From Sycobia sp. Sy_11 (lineage: Eukaryota; Arthropoda; Insecta; Hymenoptera; Epichrysomallidae): a stretch of DNA of 64,000 nt. Under the pieces are notes generated by a model. It did not search any database and had not been told where the DNA came from. It worked only from the letters and a program-made list of their open reading frames with translations. The stretch lies in contig JACCIC010000138.1 in assembly GCA_018907035.1 (NCBI GenBank), positions 757,001 to 821,000 of the forward strand. The letters are read 5' to 3'. Below, piece by piece: positions 62,401 through 64,000 of this stretch; the stretch's first letter is position 1; every line of letters begins with the position of its first letter. The position numbers and the translations under genes were made by a program.

Positions 62401-63554
62401 AACAGTTATTCAGGGGTGCCCTAGAAATTTCCCCTGACGGCAGGCGAATAATGGATTGTGCAGTGAATAATGGGAGGAAAAAATTAACGTTTCGAATCGT
62501 TTGTTACTTAAGTAGGCCATTTTTCAGCAAACAACGTAGTTCGCTTGCTTGCACATTTGAGAGATATGAGAAAAAAATTACAATTTGCAAAATAGTATTA
62601 TTAAGGATACCGGGTTCAATTCTGCATTTTACATTTCAACTTCGTTAGTTATACTTTTTTTTTTTTAATTAATACATCTTCGCCTTCTATACGTGTCGTT
62701 CGTATTTTTAAATTTTCTTTTTATAGAGCCAAAAGCACGGCGATAATTCATTTTTCATAACAATTTAATTTAATTCGTAATTATCATACATTATAATTAA
62801 AAAAAAAGCCATATTAATAAGAACAATACCATTAAATAAATAGAAAAATGGGACATAAATAGATAAATTAGTTATTCCGAATGTAACGAATTTGAAAAAA
62901 TGTATATAAAAAGTGAAGGGAACAATTATACTATGGAGATCTTCACTCGAACATATATGCTTGAGGAAGCGCTATCTAAACAATGTTATTAATACTTAAG
63001 GATAATTACTTCCTAATTATCTAAGAAAATTTACAGTTCGACATCTATTGGCACTAATAATAAGAGTGCAATAATAATCGAATTGTGCTTATTGCGAAAA
63101 CATTTTGATTGCTGATTCAACGCTATTGTATTAATACTTTTTCCCCAAGCACTAAATCATTTCACTATACAAAGAACATCATCTATATTCTCATACTTTT
63201 TTATATGAAAACCATTGGCTTAACGGCAAAATAAACTTATTTGTACAAATTTTATCTAAAATTTTTCTTCCGAAAAGCATTATATAAATGATGTGACGTC
63301 GGGCGCTGATCCACCCCCCCTCGCCATAAAAAACTAAACACTTTACGAACATTTGTCTCGTTTGTCTCTATGATAATCCGGCCTTGAGCCCGACTCACCT
63401 CAGTCTCGAGCGAGTCGTACTCCAACGATTCCTCCTCCGCCTCCTCCTCCTCCTCCTCTTCCTTCACCCTCGTCTCGGTGCCGGCGTCCAAGAGCATCAT
63501 CAGCCCCTCGTTTTCCCGATAGTCGACGAGGAGCCGTAATCCGGTCCGGGCCAT
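3091..63554 (-). CDS. PHLPP: PHLPP-family LRR protein phosphatase, 12 coding exons, 3' end outside window
   Basis: PHLPP enzymes are PP2C-type Ser/Thr phosphatases carrying a long LRR array; in animals they remove the hydrophobic-motif phosphate of Akt and act on PKC, S6K and Mst1 (family knowledge). Seen here: exons at 63554-63399, 59997-59825, 55613-55467, 27616-27466, 27114-26971, 25109-24956, 24051-23991, 21997-21743, 18511-18197, 14387-14225, 9031-8669 and 3676-3091, all GT-AG. Exon lengths keep one frame except for one surplus base in exon 11. Coding total is 2667 nt (889 codons) without that base. The order of LRR blocks matches vertebrate PHLPP1/2 block for block, e.g. exon 6 '[17 protein letters not shown]' against human 'RNQLRELTLSGFSLRTL' (recalled from memory). 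The PP2C part starts in exon 12 with '[11 protein letters not shown]'. The remaining phosphatase exons and the C-terminal tail are not in the window. No PH domain was found. Exons are GC-rich in AT-rich introns. Confidence 0.93.
4340..4400. repeat. Possible fragment related to the 17491-17883 element
   Basis: CTTCCAGTTGTCGAAACGTC followed by GCTAATAAATTAA resembles the inner arm of the fold-back element (CCGGAAGCCGAAGCGTTAAT followed by AAATTC). Short and diverged, so only tentative. Confidence 0.25.
4962..5001. repeat. (GA)n microsatellite
   Basis: Pure array of about 40 bases in intron 11. Confidence 0.97.
5773..5815. repeat. (TA)n microsatellite
   Basis: Pure array in intron 11. Confidence 0.97.
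8669..9031 (-). CDS. PHLPP: PHLPP exon 11: last LRRs and linker to phosphatase; contains a one-base frame break
   Basis: The acceptor is CATCCGCAG|GTCCTG (AG 9033-9032) and the donor is GAGAG|GTACGTG (GT 8668-8667). From the phase-0 start it reads [19 protein letters not shown]; homology then continues one frame over as [34 protein letters not shown] and [15 protein letters not shown]. Human has [34 protein letters not shown] and FWSHGLAEMAGQRNK (recalled), so both halves are orthologous. The exon is 363 bases, whereas phase 0 in and phase 2 out need 362. The surplus base lies in the GGCCC at about 8971-8977. Skipping it gives exact length agreement with human across the break. A run of eight Gly follows at residues about 638-645. 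Most likely an assembly or sequencing indel, otherwise a disabling mutation. Confidence 0.88.
9104..9154. repeat. (TA)n microsatellite close upstream of exon 11
   Basis: About 51 bases, ending 70 bases before the exon 11 acceptor in gene orientation, within the usual branch-point zone's neighbourhood. Confidence 0.97.
9424..9475. repeat. (TA)n microsatellite
   Basis: About 52 bases in intron 10. Confidence 0.97.
14068..14102. repeat. (CT)n microsatellite
   Basis: About 35 bases, 120 bases into intron 10 (gene orientation). Confidence 0.97.
14225..14387 (-). CDS. PHLPP: PHLPP exon 10: two LRRs
   Basis: Codes about residues 519-573. The acceptor is TTTGAATTTCCAG|CTGCAT (AG 14389-14388) and the donor is CTCAAG|GTAAGCGC (GT 14224-14223), phase 0 out. 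The reading frame is [20 protein letters not shown], then [20 protein letters not shown], matching human LEQLEELNLSGNKLKTIPTT and LHTLVAHSNNISIFPE (recalled). The true frame has no ATG, so the open stretch does not stand out on its own. A long CT tract (in gene orientation) lies about 50 bases upstream of the acceptor. Confidence 0.93.
14438..14561. repeat. Long interrupted (GA)n tract upstream of exon 10
   Basis: About 124 bases of GA with GATA/GAAA interruptions; read as a CT tract on the gene strand it starts about 50 bases upstream of the exon 10 acceptor. Confidence 0.95.
15531..15572. repeat. (TA)n microsatellite
   Basis: About 42 bases in intron 9. Confidence 0.97.
15852..15908. repeat. 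(TA)n microsatellite
   Basis: About 56 bases in intron 9. Confidence 0.97.
16980..17026. repeat. (TA)n microsatellite
   Basis: About 47 bases in intron 9. Confidence 0.97.
17351..17402. repeat. (TA)n microsatellite
   Basis: About 52 bases, 90 bases from the fold-back element. Confidence 0.97.
17491..17883. mobile_element. Fold-back MITE-like element, about 393 bp
   Basis: The left end TTTAGAAACTGATCT (17491 on) is repeated as a reverse complement at the right end (AGATCAGTTTCTAAA, ending about 17883). The arms extend about 125 bases with roughly 80 per cent match, including CTTATCAAaA/CTTATCAAGA blocks and the ACGTTTCGGTTTCC/ACGCTTCGGCTTCC pair. The centre is AT-rich and non-coding. No clear target-site duplication is visible. 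It looks like a non-autonomous DNA element in intron 9. Confidence 0.7.
18112..18176. repeat. (GA)n microsatellite next to exon 9 donor
   Basis: GA array with one interruption; in gene orientation a CT tract starting 20 bases after the exon 9 5' splice site. Confidence 0.97.
18197..18511 (-). CDS. PHLPP: PHLPP exon 9: LRRs interrupted by a Ser-rich loop
   Basis: Codes about residues 414-519. The acceptor is CCACCACGCAG|AATGAAG (AG 18513-18512) and the donor is CGGAAAG|GTATGACG (GT 18196-18195). Reads [18 protein letters not shown], then an Ala/Ser-rich insertion with a run of seven Ser (residues about 444-456), then [20 protein letters not shown] and [16 protein letters not shown]. Human PHLPP2 has LRYLNASANSLESLP, LQLLYLTNNLLTDQCIPVL and LRILHLANNQLQTFP (recalled), with only a short acidic loop where the Ser run sits. 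The Ser run is written by a GAC trinucleotide repeat on the plus strand near 18388-18420. Confidence 0.93.
18985..19035. repeat. (TA)n microsatellite
   Basis: About 51 bases in intron 8. Confidence 0.97.
19607..19647. repeat. (TA)n microsatellite
   Basis: About 41 bases in intron 8. Confidence 0.97.
20236..20400. mobile_element. Possible hAT-type remnant with GGTCGC hairpin
   Basis: Contains AAAACCGTGGATCTCAGCCC followed by GGTCGCAGCAATTTTGCGACC (20285-20305), a perfect 7-bp stem. Sequences of the form 'CAACCGTGGGTCGCGACC' are typical of hAT-derived repeats. The ends are not resolved. Confidence 0.25.
20450..20474. repeat. Short hairpin
   Basis: ATATGTACA and TGTACATAT surround a CCCCT-type loop, giving a perfect 9-bp stem in intron 8. 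Confidence 0.6.
21743..21997 (-). CDS. PHLPP: PHLPP exon 8: four LRRs
   Basis: Codes about residues 329-414. The acceptor is TCGTTCAG|CAATGAG (AG 21999-21998) and the donor is CCTCAA|GTACGTG (GT 21742-21741). It begins [15 protein letters not shown], the counterpart of human SRNLLECVPDWACEA, then [34 protein letters not shown] and [19 protein letters not shown]. The human array at this place (VLDVSYNLLTEVP, LMLGHNHVQNLP, VLDLQHNALTRLP; recalled) has the same number and spacing of repeats. The exon is markedly GC-rich. Confidence 0.94.
22029..22096. repeat. Compound (GT)n-(TA)n array upstream of exon 8
   Basis: GT part 22029-22047, TA part 22051-22096; about 30 bases from the exon 8 acceptor. 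Confidence 0.97.
22379..22420. repeat. Perfect 42-bp palindrome
   Basis: TTGAATTACTTTCTGCGAAAA is followed with no spacer by its exact reverse complement. Part of the arm is repeated downstream, where AGACTTTCTGCGAAAGTCT (about 22439-22457) forms a second small stem. Confidence 0.95.
23991..24051 (-). CDS. PHLPP: PHLPP exon 7: 61-bp mini-exon with the PVP LRR
   Basis: Only 61 bases, codes about residues 309-329. The acceptor is GATGAGCAG|AGCTGA (AG 24053-24052) and the donor is TTTCATA|GTGAGTAG (GT 23990-23989). Joined to the A from exon 6 it reads [20 protein letters not shown], matching the human PHLPP2 RLTAVNVYPVPSLLTFLDLS (recalled), including the PVP motif. The last codon TA| is completed by the C of exon 8 to give Tyr. 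It is easily missed by ORF-based gene finding. The acceptor has a weak pyrimidine tract. Confidence 0.9.
24052..24955 (-). other. PHLPP intron 6
   Basis: 0.9-kb AT-rich intron between exons 6 and 7, with a poly-A run at 24559-24573 and no long microsatellite. Nothing else seen. Confidence 0.85.
24956..25109 (-). CDS. PHLPP: PHLPP exon 6: diagnostic LRR pair
   Basis: Codes about residues 258-309. The acceptor is CTCTTTTGCAG|AACCTG (AG 25111-25110, strong polypyrimidine) and the donor is AATAACA|GTGAGG (GT 24955-24954), phase 1 out. The peptide starts [20 protein letters not shown] and continues [20 protein letters not shown], the segment that most clearly identifies the family: vertebrate PHLPP2 has THVDLRDNRLTDLDLSSL and LHCGRNQLRELTLSGFSL at the same place (recalled). 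The Cys followed by an RNQL motif is shared. Confidence 0.95.
25160..25212. repeat. (CT)n microsatellite upstream of exon 6
   Basis: Pure array of about 53 bases, 50 bases upstream of the exon 6 acceptor; GA on the gene strand, so not itself the pyrimidine tract. Confidence 0.97.
25619..25659. repeat. (TA)n microsatellite
   Basis: About 41 bases in intron 5, preceded by CATA repeats. Confidence 0.97.
26035..26082. repeat. (TA)n microsatellite
   Basis: About 48 bases in intron 5. Confidence 0.97.
26971..27114 (-). CDS. PHLPP: PHLPP exon 5: LRR with Gly/Ser-rich insertion
   Basis: Codes residues 210-257, exactly 48 codons, phase 0 on both sides. The acceptor is CCCCGTCCAG|GACGTA (AG 27116-27115) and the donor is TACGGG|GTAAGTAT (GT 26970-26969, consensus). 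The first part, [20 protein letters not shown], is a low-complexity loop; the second, [19 protein letters not shown], aligns with human IKHVDLRMNHLKTMVIENL (recalled). The loop replaces the human segment around NCLEVLNLGVLNRMNH and is richer in Gly and Ser. Confidence 0.9.
27115..27465 (-). other. PHLPP intron 4 (351 bp)
   Basis: Shortest intron of the gene, between GT 27465-27464 and AG 27116-27115. About an eighth of it is one (GT)n/(CA)n array (27350-27394); the rest is rich in alternating purine-pyrimidine. Nothing else seen. Confidence 0.85.
27350..27394. repeat. (GT)n microsatellite
   Basis: About 45 bases inside the 351-bp intron 4. Confidence 0.97.
27466..27616 (-). CDS. PHLPP: PHLPP exon 4: two LRRs
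   Basis: Codes about residues 159-209. The acceptor is GCGAAACAG|GCTGAGG (AG 27618-27617) and the donor is CTCGCG|GTGAGTAC (GT 27465-27464). With the AG carried over from exon 3 it reads [20 protein letters not shown] and [20 protein letters not shown], matching the human stretch NLQTLCLDGNFLTTLPEELG and LSSLGISFNNFSQIPE (recalled). The spacing of LRRs across the exon 3/4 junction is regular, so no exon appears to be missing from the giant intron between them. Confidence 0.93.
27988..28020. repeat. (CT)n microsatellite
   Basis: About 33 bases in intron 3. Confidence 0.97.
28789..28819. repeat. (TA)n microsatellite
   Basis: About 31 bases in intron 3. Confidence 0.95.
29181..29231. repeat. 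(TA)n microsatellite
   Basis: About 51 bases in intron 3. Confidence 0.97.
29408..29442. repeat. (TA)n microsatellite
   Basis: About 35 bases with TACATA variants following. Confidence 0.97.
29764..29798. repeat. (CG)n-(TG)n alternating tract
   Basis: GCGCGCGCGCG runs directly into (TG)n, an alternating purine-pyrimidine stretch of about 35 bases. Confidence 0.95.
30559..30608. repeat. (TA)n microsatellite
   Basis: About 50 bases in intron 3. Confidence 0.97.
31068..31111. repeat. (TA)n microsatellite
   Basis: About 44 bases in intron 3. Confidence 0.97.
33522..33576. repeat. (TA)n microsatellite
   Basis: About 55 bases in intron 3. Confidence 0.97.
33767..33800. repeat. (CA)n microsatellite
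   Basis: About 34 bases followed by a short TA run. Confidence 0.97.
35087..35163. repeat. Tandem duplication of a 39-bp unit
   Basis: Two head-to-tail copies containing TTTTTGTTCTTTTGTACATA and then TATACTTCATTTAAAT, identical over about 38 bases. A recent local duplication in intron 3. Confidence 0.95.
35383..35407. repeat. Short (TA)n microsatellite
   Basis: About 25 bases in intron 3. Confidence 0.9.
37199..37271. repeat. Compound (CT)n-(TA)n array
   Basis: CT part to 37226, TA part 37226-37271; first of three TA arrays clustered in 700 bases. Confidence 0.97.
37685..37735. repeat. (TA)n microsatellite
   Basis: About 51 bases, within GC-rich flanks. Confidence 0.97.
37876..37919. repeat. 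(TA)n microsatellite
   Basis: About 44 bases, preceded by ATACATAC variants. Confidence 0.97.
38268..38425. repeat. Inverted repeat, about 26-bp inner arms
   Basis: AAATTTATTAACAATCAATA at about 38286 pairs with TATTAATTGTTAATAAATTT at about 38370, around a 54-base AT-rich loop. Weaker pairing extends outwards (ATAGAATTT at 38267 and AAATTCTAT ending 38425). It may be a small MITE. Confidence 0.6.
40141..40172. repeat. (CA)n microsatellite
   Basis: About 32 bases with a CACG start. Confidence 0.95.
40408..40431. repeat. (GTC)n trinucleotide repeat
   Basis: About eight copies of GTC in a GC-richer stretch of intron 3; no supported reading frame uses it. Confidence 0.95.
41645..41679. repeat. 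(TA)n microsatellite
   Basis: About 35 bases in intron 3. Confidence 0.97.
42706..42748. repeat. (TA)n microsatellite
   Basis: About 43 bases in intron 3. Confidence 0.97.
43125..43171. repeat. (TA)n microsatellite
   Basis: About 47 bases, next to a short GTAT repeat. Confidence 0.97.
43483..43526. repeat. (TA)n microsatellite
   Basis: About 44 bases in intron 3. Confidence 0.97.
43784..43842. repeat. (GT)n array ending in GCGTGTGCGCGC
   Basis: About 59 bases of alternating purine-pyrimidine. Confidence 0.97.
44253..44291. repeat. (GA)n microsatellite
   Basis: About 39 bases in intron 3. Confidence 0.97.
45543..45588. repeat. (CG)n-(CA)n alternating tract
   Basis: About 46 bases: CGCGCGCGCGCG followed directly by (CA)n. 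Confidence 0.97.
46129..46172. repeat. (CG)n-(TG)n alternating tract
   Basis: About 44 bases, mirror of the 45543 tract in composition. Confidence 0.97.
47300..47680. repeat. CT-rich polypyrimidine tract
   Basis: About 380 bases dominated by (CT)n with interruptions; it separates and partly overlaps the two hairpin repeat units. Confidence 0.9.
47391..47474. repeat. Hairpin-bearing repeat unit, copy 1
   Basis: Contains TTGATGAGAACCTCTATCTC, CTTTTCCATTTATTA and a perfect 10-bp stem ATTATCTGTC/GACAGATAAT (47438-47464, loop of 7). It is a diverged direct repeat of 47673-47755. Confidence 0.7.
47673..47755. repeat. Hairpin-bearing repeat unit, copy 2
   Basis: Contains TTGATGAACCGCCTTATCTC, CTTTTCCATTTCATTA and an imperfect stem ATTAATCCTG/CAGGATAAT (47725-47753). 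It aligns with 47391-47474 along its length, but the stem sequence differs while the pairing is kept. Confidence 0.7.
48376..48431. repeat. AT-rich imperfect inverted repeat
   Basis: ATTATAATTATAATTAAT and ATTAATTATAATAATTATAA face each other around AACC; composed only of A and T, so it could be chance. Confidence 0.4.
48499..48528. repeat. (CT)n microsatellite
   Basis: About 30 bases, 750 bases from the large CT tract. Confidence 0.95.
50111..50161. repeat. (CTACT)n pentanucleotide followed by (CT)n
   Basis: About five copies of ACTCT/CTACT at 50114-50136 grade into a (CT)n array to 50161. Confidence 0.9.
51829..51893. repeat. Compound (TA)n-(GT)n array
   Basis: TA part to 51845, GT part with one TATG interruption to 51893. 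Confidence 0.97.
52010..52048. repeat. (TA)n microsatellite
   Basis: About 39 bases in intron 3. Confidence 0.97.
53320..53545 (-). mobile_element. Probable tRNA-derived SINE remnant
   Basis: On the minus strand the sequence contains GATCCGAGTTAAAATCCCGG, which resembles the T-arm/B-box half of a tRNA, followed by GCGCCGCGGTAATAATTTAC, a tail style common in insect SINE families. The 5' half (GAAGGACCAGTGACTTGG) looks like a degraded anticodon/variable region. It lies 5' of a (TA)n array. A tRNA gene is excluded because no proper acceptor stem or A-box is visible. Confidence 0.45.
53579..53625. repeat. (TA)n microsatellite beside the SINE remnant
   Basis: About 47 bases. Confidence 0.97.
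53892..53925. repeat. (TA)n microsatellite
   Basis: About 34 bases in intron 3. Confidence 0.97.
54103..54140. repeat. (GA)n microsatellite
   Basis: About 38 bases in intron 3. Confidence 0.97.
55158..55201. repeat. (TA)n microsatellite
   Basis: About 44 bases, 270 bases into intron 3. Confidence 0.97.
55427..55458. repeat. (TA)n array abutting exon 3 donor
   Basis: About 32 bases, beginning only seven bases into intron 3 in gene orientation. Confidence 0.97.
55467..55613 (-). CDS. PHLPP: PHLPP exon 3: two LRRs
   Basis: Codes about residues 110-159. The acceptor is CCCCGAAG|CTTTCCC (AG 55615-55614) and the donor is ACGAG|GTGAGTAC (GT 55466-55465). The split Gly codon joins exon 2 to [19 protein letters not shown], followed by [18 protein letters not shown]. 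These are canonical LxxLxLxxNxL repeats and align with human FSQLKGLNLSHNKLGLFP and LTELNLSCNGFHDLP (recalled). The exon is followed after only seven intronic bases by a (TA)n array. The downstream intron is the 27.85-kb intron 3. Confidence 0.93.
55979..56011. repeat. (TA)n microsatellite
   Basis: About 33 bases in intron 2. Confidence 0.97.
56694..56737. repeat. (TA)n microsatellite
   Basis: About 44 bases in intron 2. Confidence 0.97.
57083..57122. repeat. (TA)n microsatellite
   Basis: About 40 bases in intron 2. Confidence 0.97.
59392..59436. repeat. (TA)n microsatellite
   Basis: About 45 bases, 390 bases into intron 2. Confidence 0.97.
59825..59997 (-). CDS. PHLPP: PHLPP exon 2: first leucine-rich repeats
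   Basis: Codes about residues 53-110. The acceptor is GTCACAG|GCGTGC (AG at 59999-59998) and the donor is CTTGG|GTAAGTG (GT at 59824-59823), phase 0 in and phase 2 out. After a short linker the peptide reads [20 protein letters not shown], then [15 protein letters not shown], which corresponds to the first LRRs of vertebrate PHLPP (ISTVDLSCYSLEEVP...ITYLNLRHN, recalled). In vertebrates this point directly follows the PH domain; here it directly follows the acidic exon 1. The donor is followed within about 30-70 bases (in gene orientation) by CT-rich sequence. Confidence 0.88.
59998..63398 (-). other. PHLPP intron 1
   Basis: 3.4-kb intron, GT at 63398-63397 and AG at 59999-59998. It holds short poly-A and poly-T runs (e.g. 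60281-60297, 61489-61502, 62650-62668), an AT-rich block at 62650-63250 and no long (TA)n array. Open frames such as 62289-62648 show no recognisable protein. I see no PH-domain exon here, though a short divergent one could be missed. Confidence 0.75.
63399..63554 (-). CDS. PHLPP: PHLPP exon 1: start codon and acidic N-terminus
   Basis: Codes residues 1-52, beginning [20 protein letters not shown], with a Glu-rich run at about residues 32-42 and ending SLETE. The ATG at 63554 is chosen because an in-frame TGA lies three codons upstream (63563-63561), the context GGAAATGG is favourable, and the purine-rich upstream sequence offers no plausible splice acceptor. The exon ends GAG|GTGAGT at 63399/63398, phase 0, matching the phase-0 acceptor of exon 2. 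I recognise no domain in this segment; it is far shorter than the N-terminus of vertebrate PHLPPs, which carries RA-like and PH regions. The Glu run comes from a CTC/CTT-type trinucleotide repeat on the plus strand. The link to the gene rests on orientation, phase and lack of any other candidate, so it is slightly less certain than the LRR exons. Confidence 0.78.
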
Positions 63555-63614
63555 TTCCCTTCACTTCCCCTCCCTCCACGGTGGTTGGCTTTACGTACGA
63601 GGAAAAGCTTAGAT

Positions 63615-63616
<2 letters not shown>

Positions 63617-63655
<39 letters not shown>
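63617..63655. repeat. (TA)n array just upstream of the start codon
   Basis: About 39 bases, 63 bases upstream of the PHLPP ATG. Confidence 0.97.
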
Positions 63656-63658
<3 letters not shown>

Positions 63659-63780
63659 TTCTCTAGTGGGGGTTAGCGAGCGCGCTCTTTTTGTGCAACG
63701 TTGCTGCCAATCGCTTCGCGAGCGCGATTTCTCGCACACCGGCCGACCGCAGAAATGAGAAACGAGCCGGGTAGGAAGAA

Positions 63781-63784
<4 letters not shown>

Positions 63785-63844
<60 letters not shown>

Positions 63845-63850
63845 CATATA
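63785..63850. repeat. (TA)n array in 5' flank
   Basis: About 66 bases with TGTA and TACA interruptions at its right end. Confidence 0.95.
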
Positions 63851-64000
63851 CATCCTTGTTGGCAGTTGCGAGCGCGCATGCAGCTTTAATTCCTCCCCCC
63901 CTTTTCCTTCTCCCATCCACCCCCCTCCATACGAACTTAATTGACGGTGCACTCGGGCCCGCAAGAGCCGAGCAGAGAGAAAGAGAGAGAGAGAGAGAGA

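Larger units (their letters stand above)
63555..64000. promoter_or_regulatory. 5' flank and putative 5' UTR of PHLPP
   Basis: Sequence immediately upstream of the start codon. It holds two (TA)n arrays (63617-63655 and 63785-63850) and the start of a GA-rich tract at the right edge (about 63974-64000). An in-frame TGA sits at 63563-63561. I cannot locate a TATA box, initiator or transcription start with any confidence because TA arrays mask such motifs; further 5' UTR exons may lie beyond the window. Confidence 0.35.

Noticed and set aside
62600..62625. GGTTCAATTC B-box-like motif
   Set aside because: No A-box or cloverleaf pairing around it.
1..64000. Prokaryotic systems, CRISPR arrays, operons
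   Set aside because: Spliced exons, AT-rich introns and microsatellites show a eukaryotic genome; no spaced direct repeats of CRISPR type exist.

Overview
This is a eukaryotic window with AT-rich introns, GC-rich short exons with GT-AG borders, and very dense, nearly pure (TA)n, (GA)n/(CT)n and (GT)n/(CA)n microsatellites. The gene content and the repeat style suggest an insect. A hymenopteran would fit, but I cannot prove the order from the sequence.

Almost the whole window is one gene, read on the minus strand from about 63554 down past the left edge. It encodes the insect member of the PHLPP family (leucine-rich-repeat PP2C-type phosphatase that acts on AGC kinases such as Akt). I assembled twelve coding exons by hand. 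Every junction is phase-consistent, and together they make 889 codons once one surplus base in exon 11 is discounted. Exon 1 (63554-63399) gives a short acidic N-terminus, exons 2-11 give the LRR array, and exons 11-12 give the start of the PP2C-like domain. The rest of the phosphatase domain and the C-terminus lie to the left of base 1. No PH domain is visible between the N-terminus and the first LRR.

Layout, right to left: 5' flank (63555-64000), exon 1, intron 1 (3.4 kb), exon 2, intron 2 (4.2 kb), exon 3, a giant intron 3 (27.85 kb, 27617-55466), exon 4, intron 4 (351 bp), exon 5, intron 5 (1.9 kb), exon 6, intron 6 (0.9 kb), exon 7, intron 7 (2.0 kb), exon 8, intron 8 (3.2 kb), exon 9, intron 9 (3.8 kb), exon 10, intron 10 (5.2 kb), exon 11, intron 11 (5.0 kb), exon 12, and the beginning of intron 12.

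The most notable points are: a one-base frame break inside exon 11 with good homology on both sides; homopolymeric Glu, Ser and Gly runs inserted in an otherwise conserved enzyme; TA or GA arrays lying a few bases inside 5' splice sites; a perfect 42-bp palindrome; a roughly 390-bp fold-back element; a probable tRNA-derived SINE remnant; and a diverged pair of hairpin-bearing repeats embedded in CT-rich DNA. I see no second convincing protein gene, no tRNA or rRNA gene, and no prokaryotic system.
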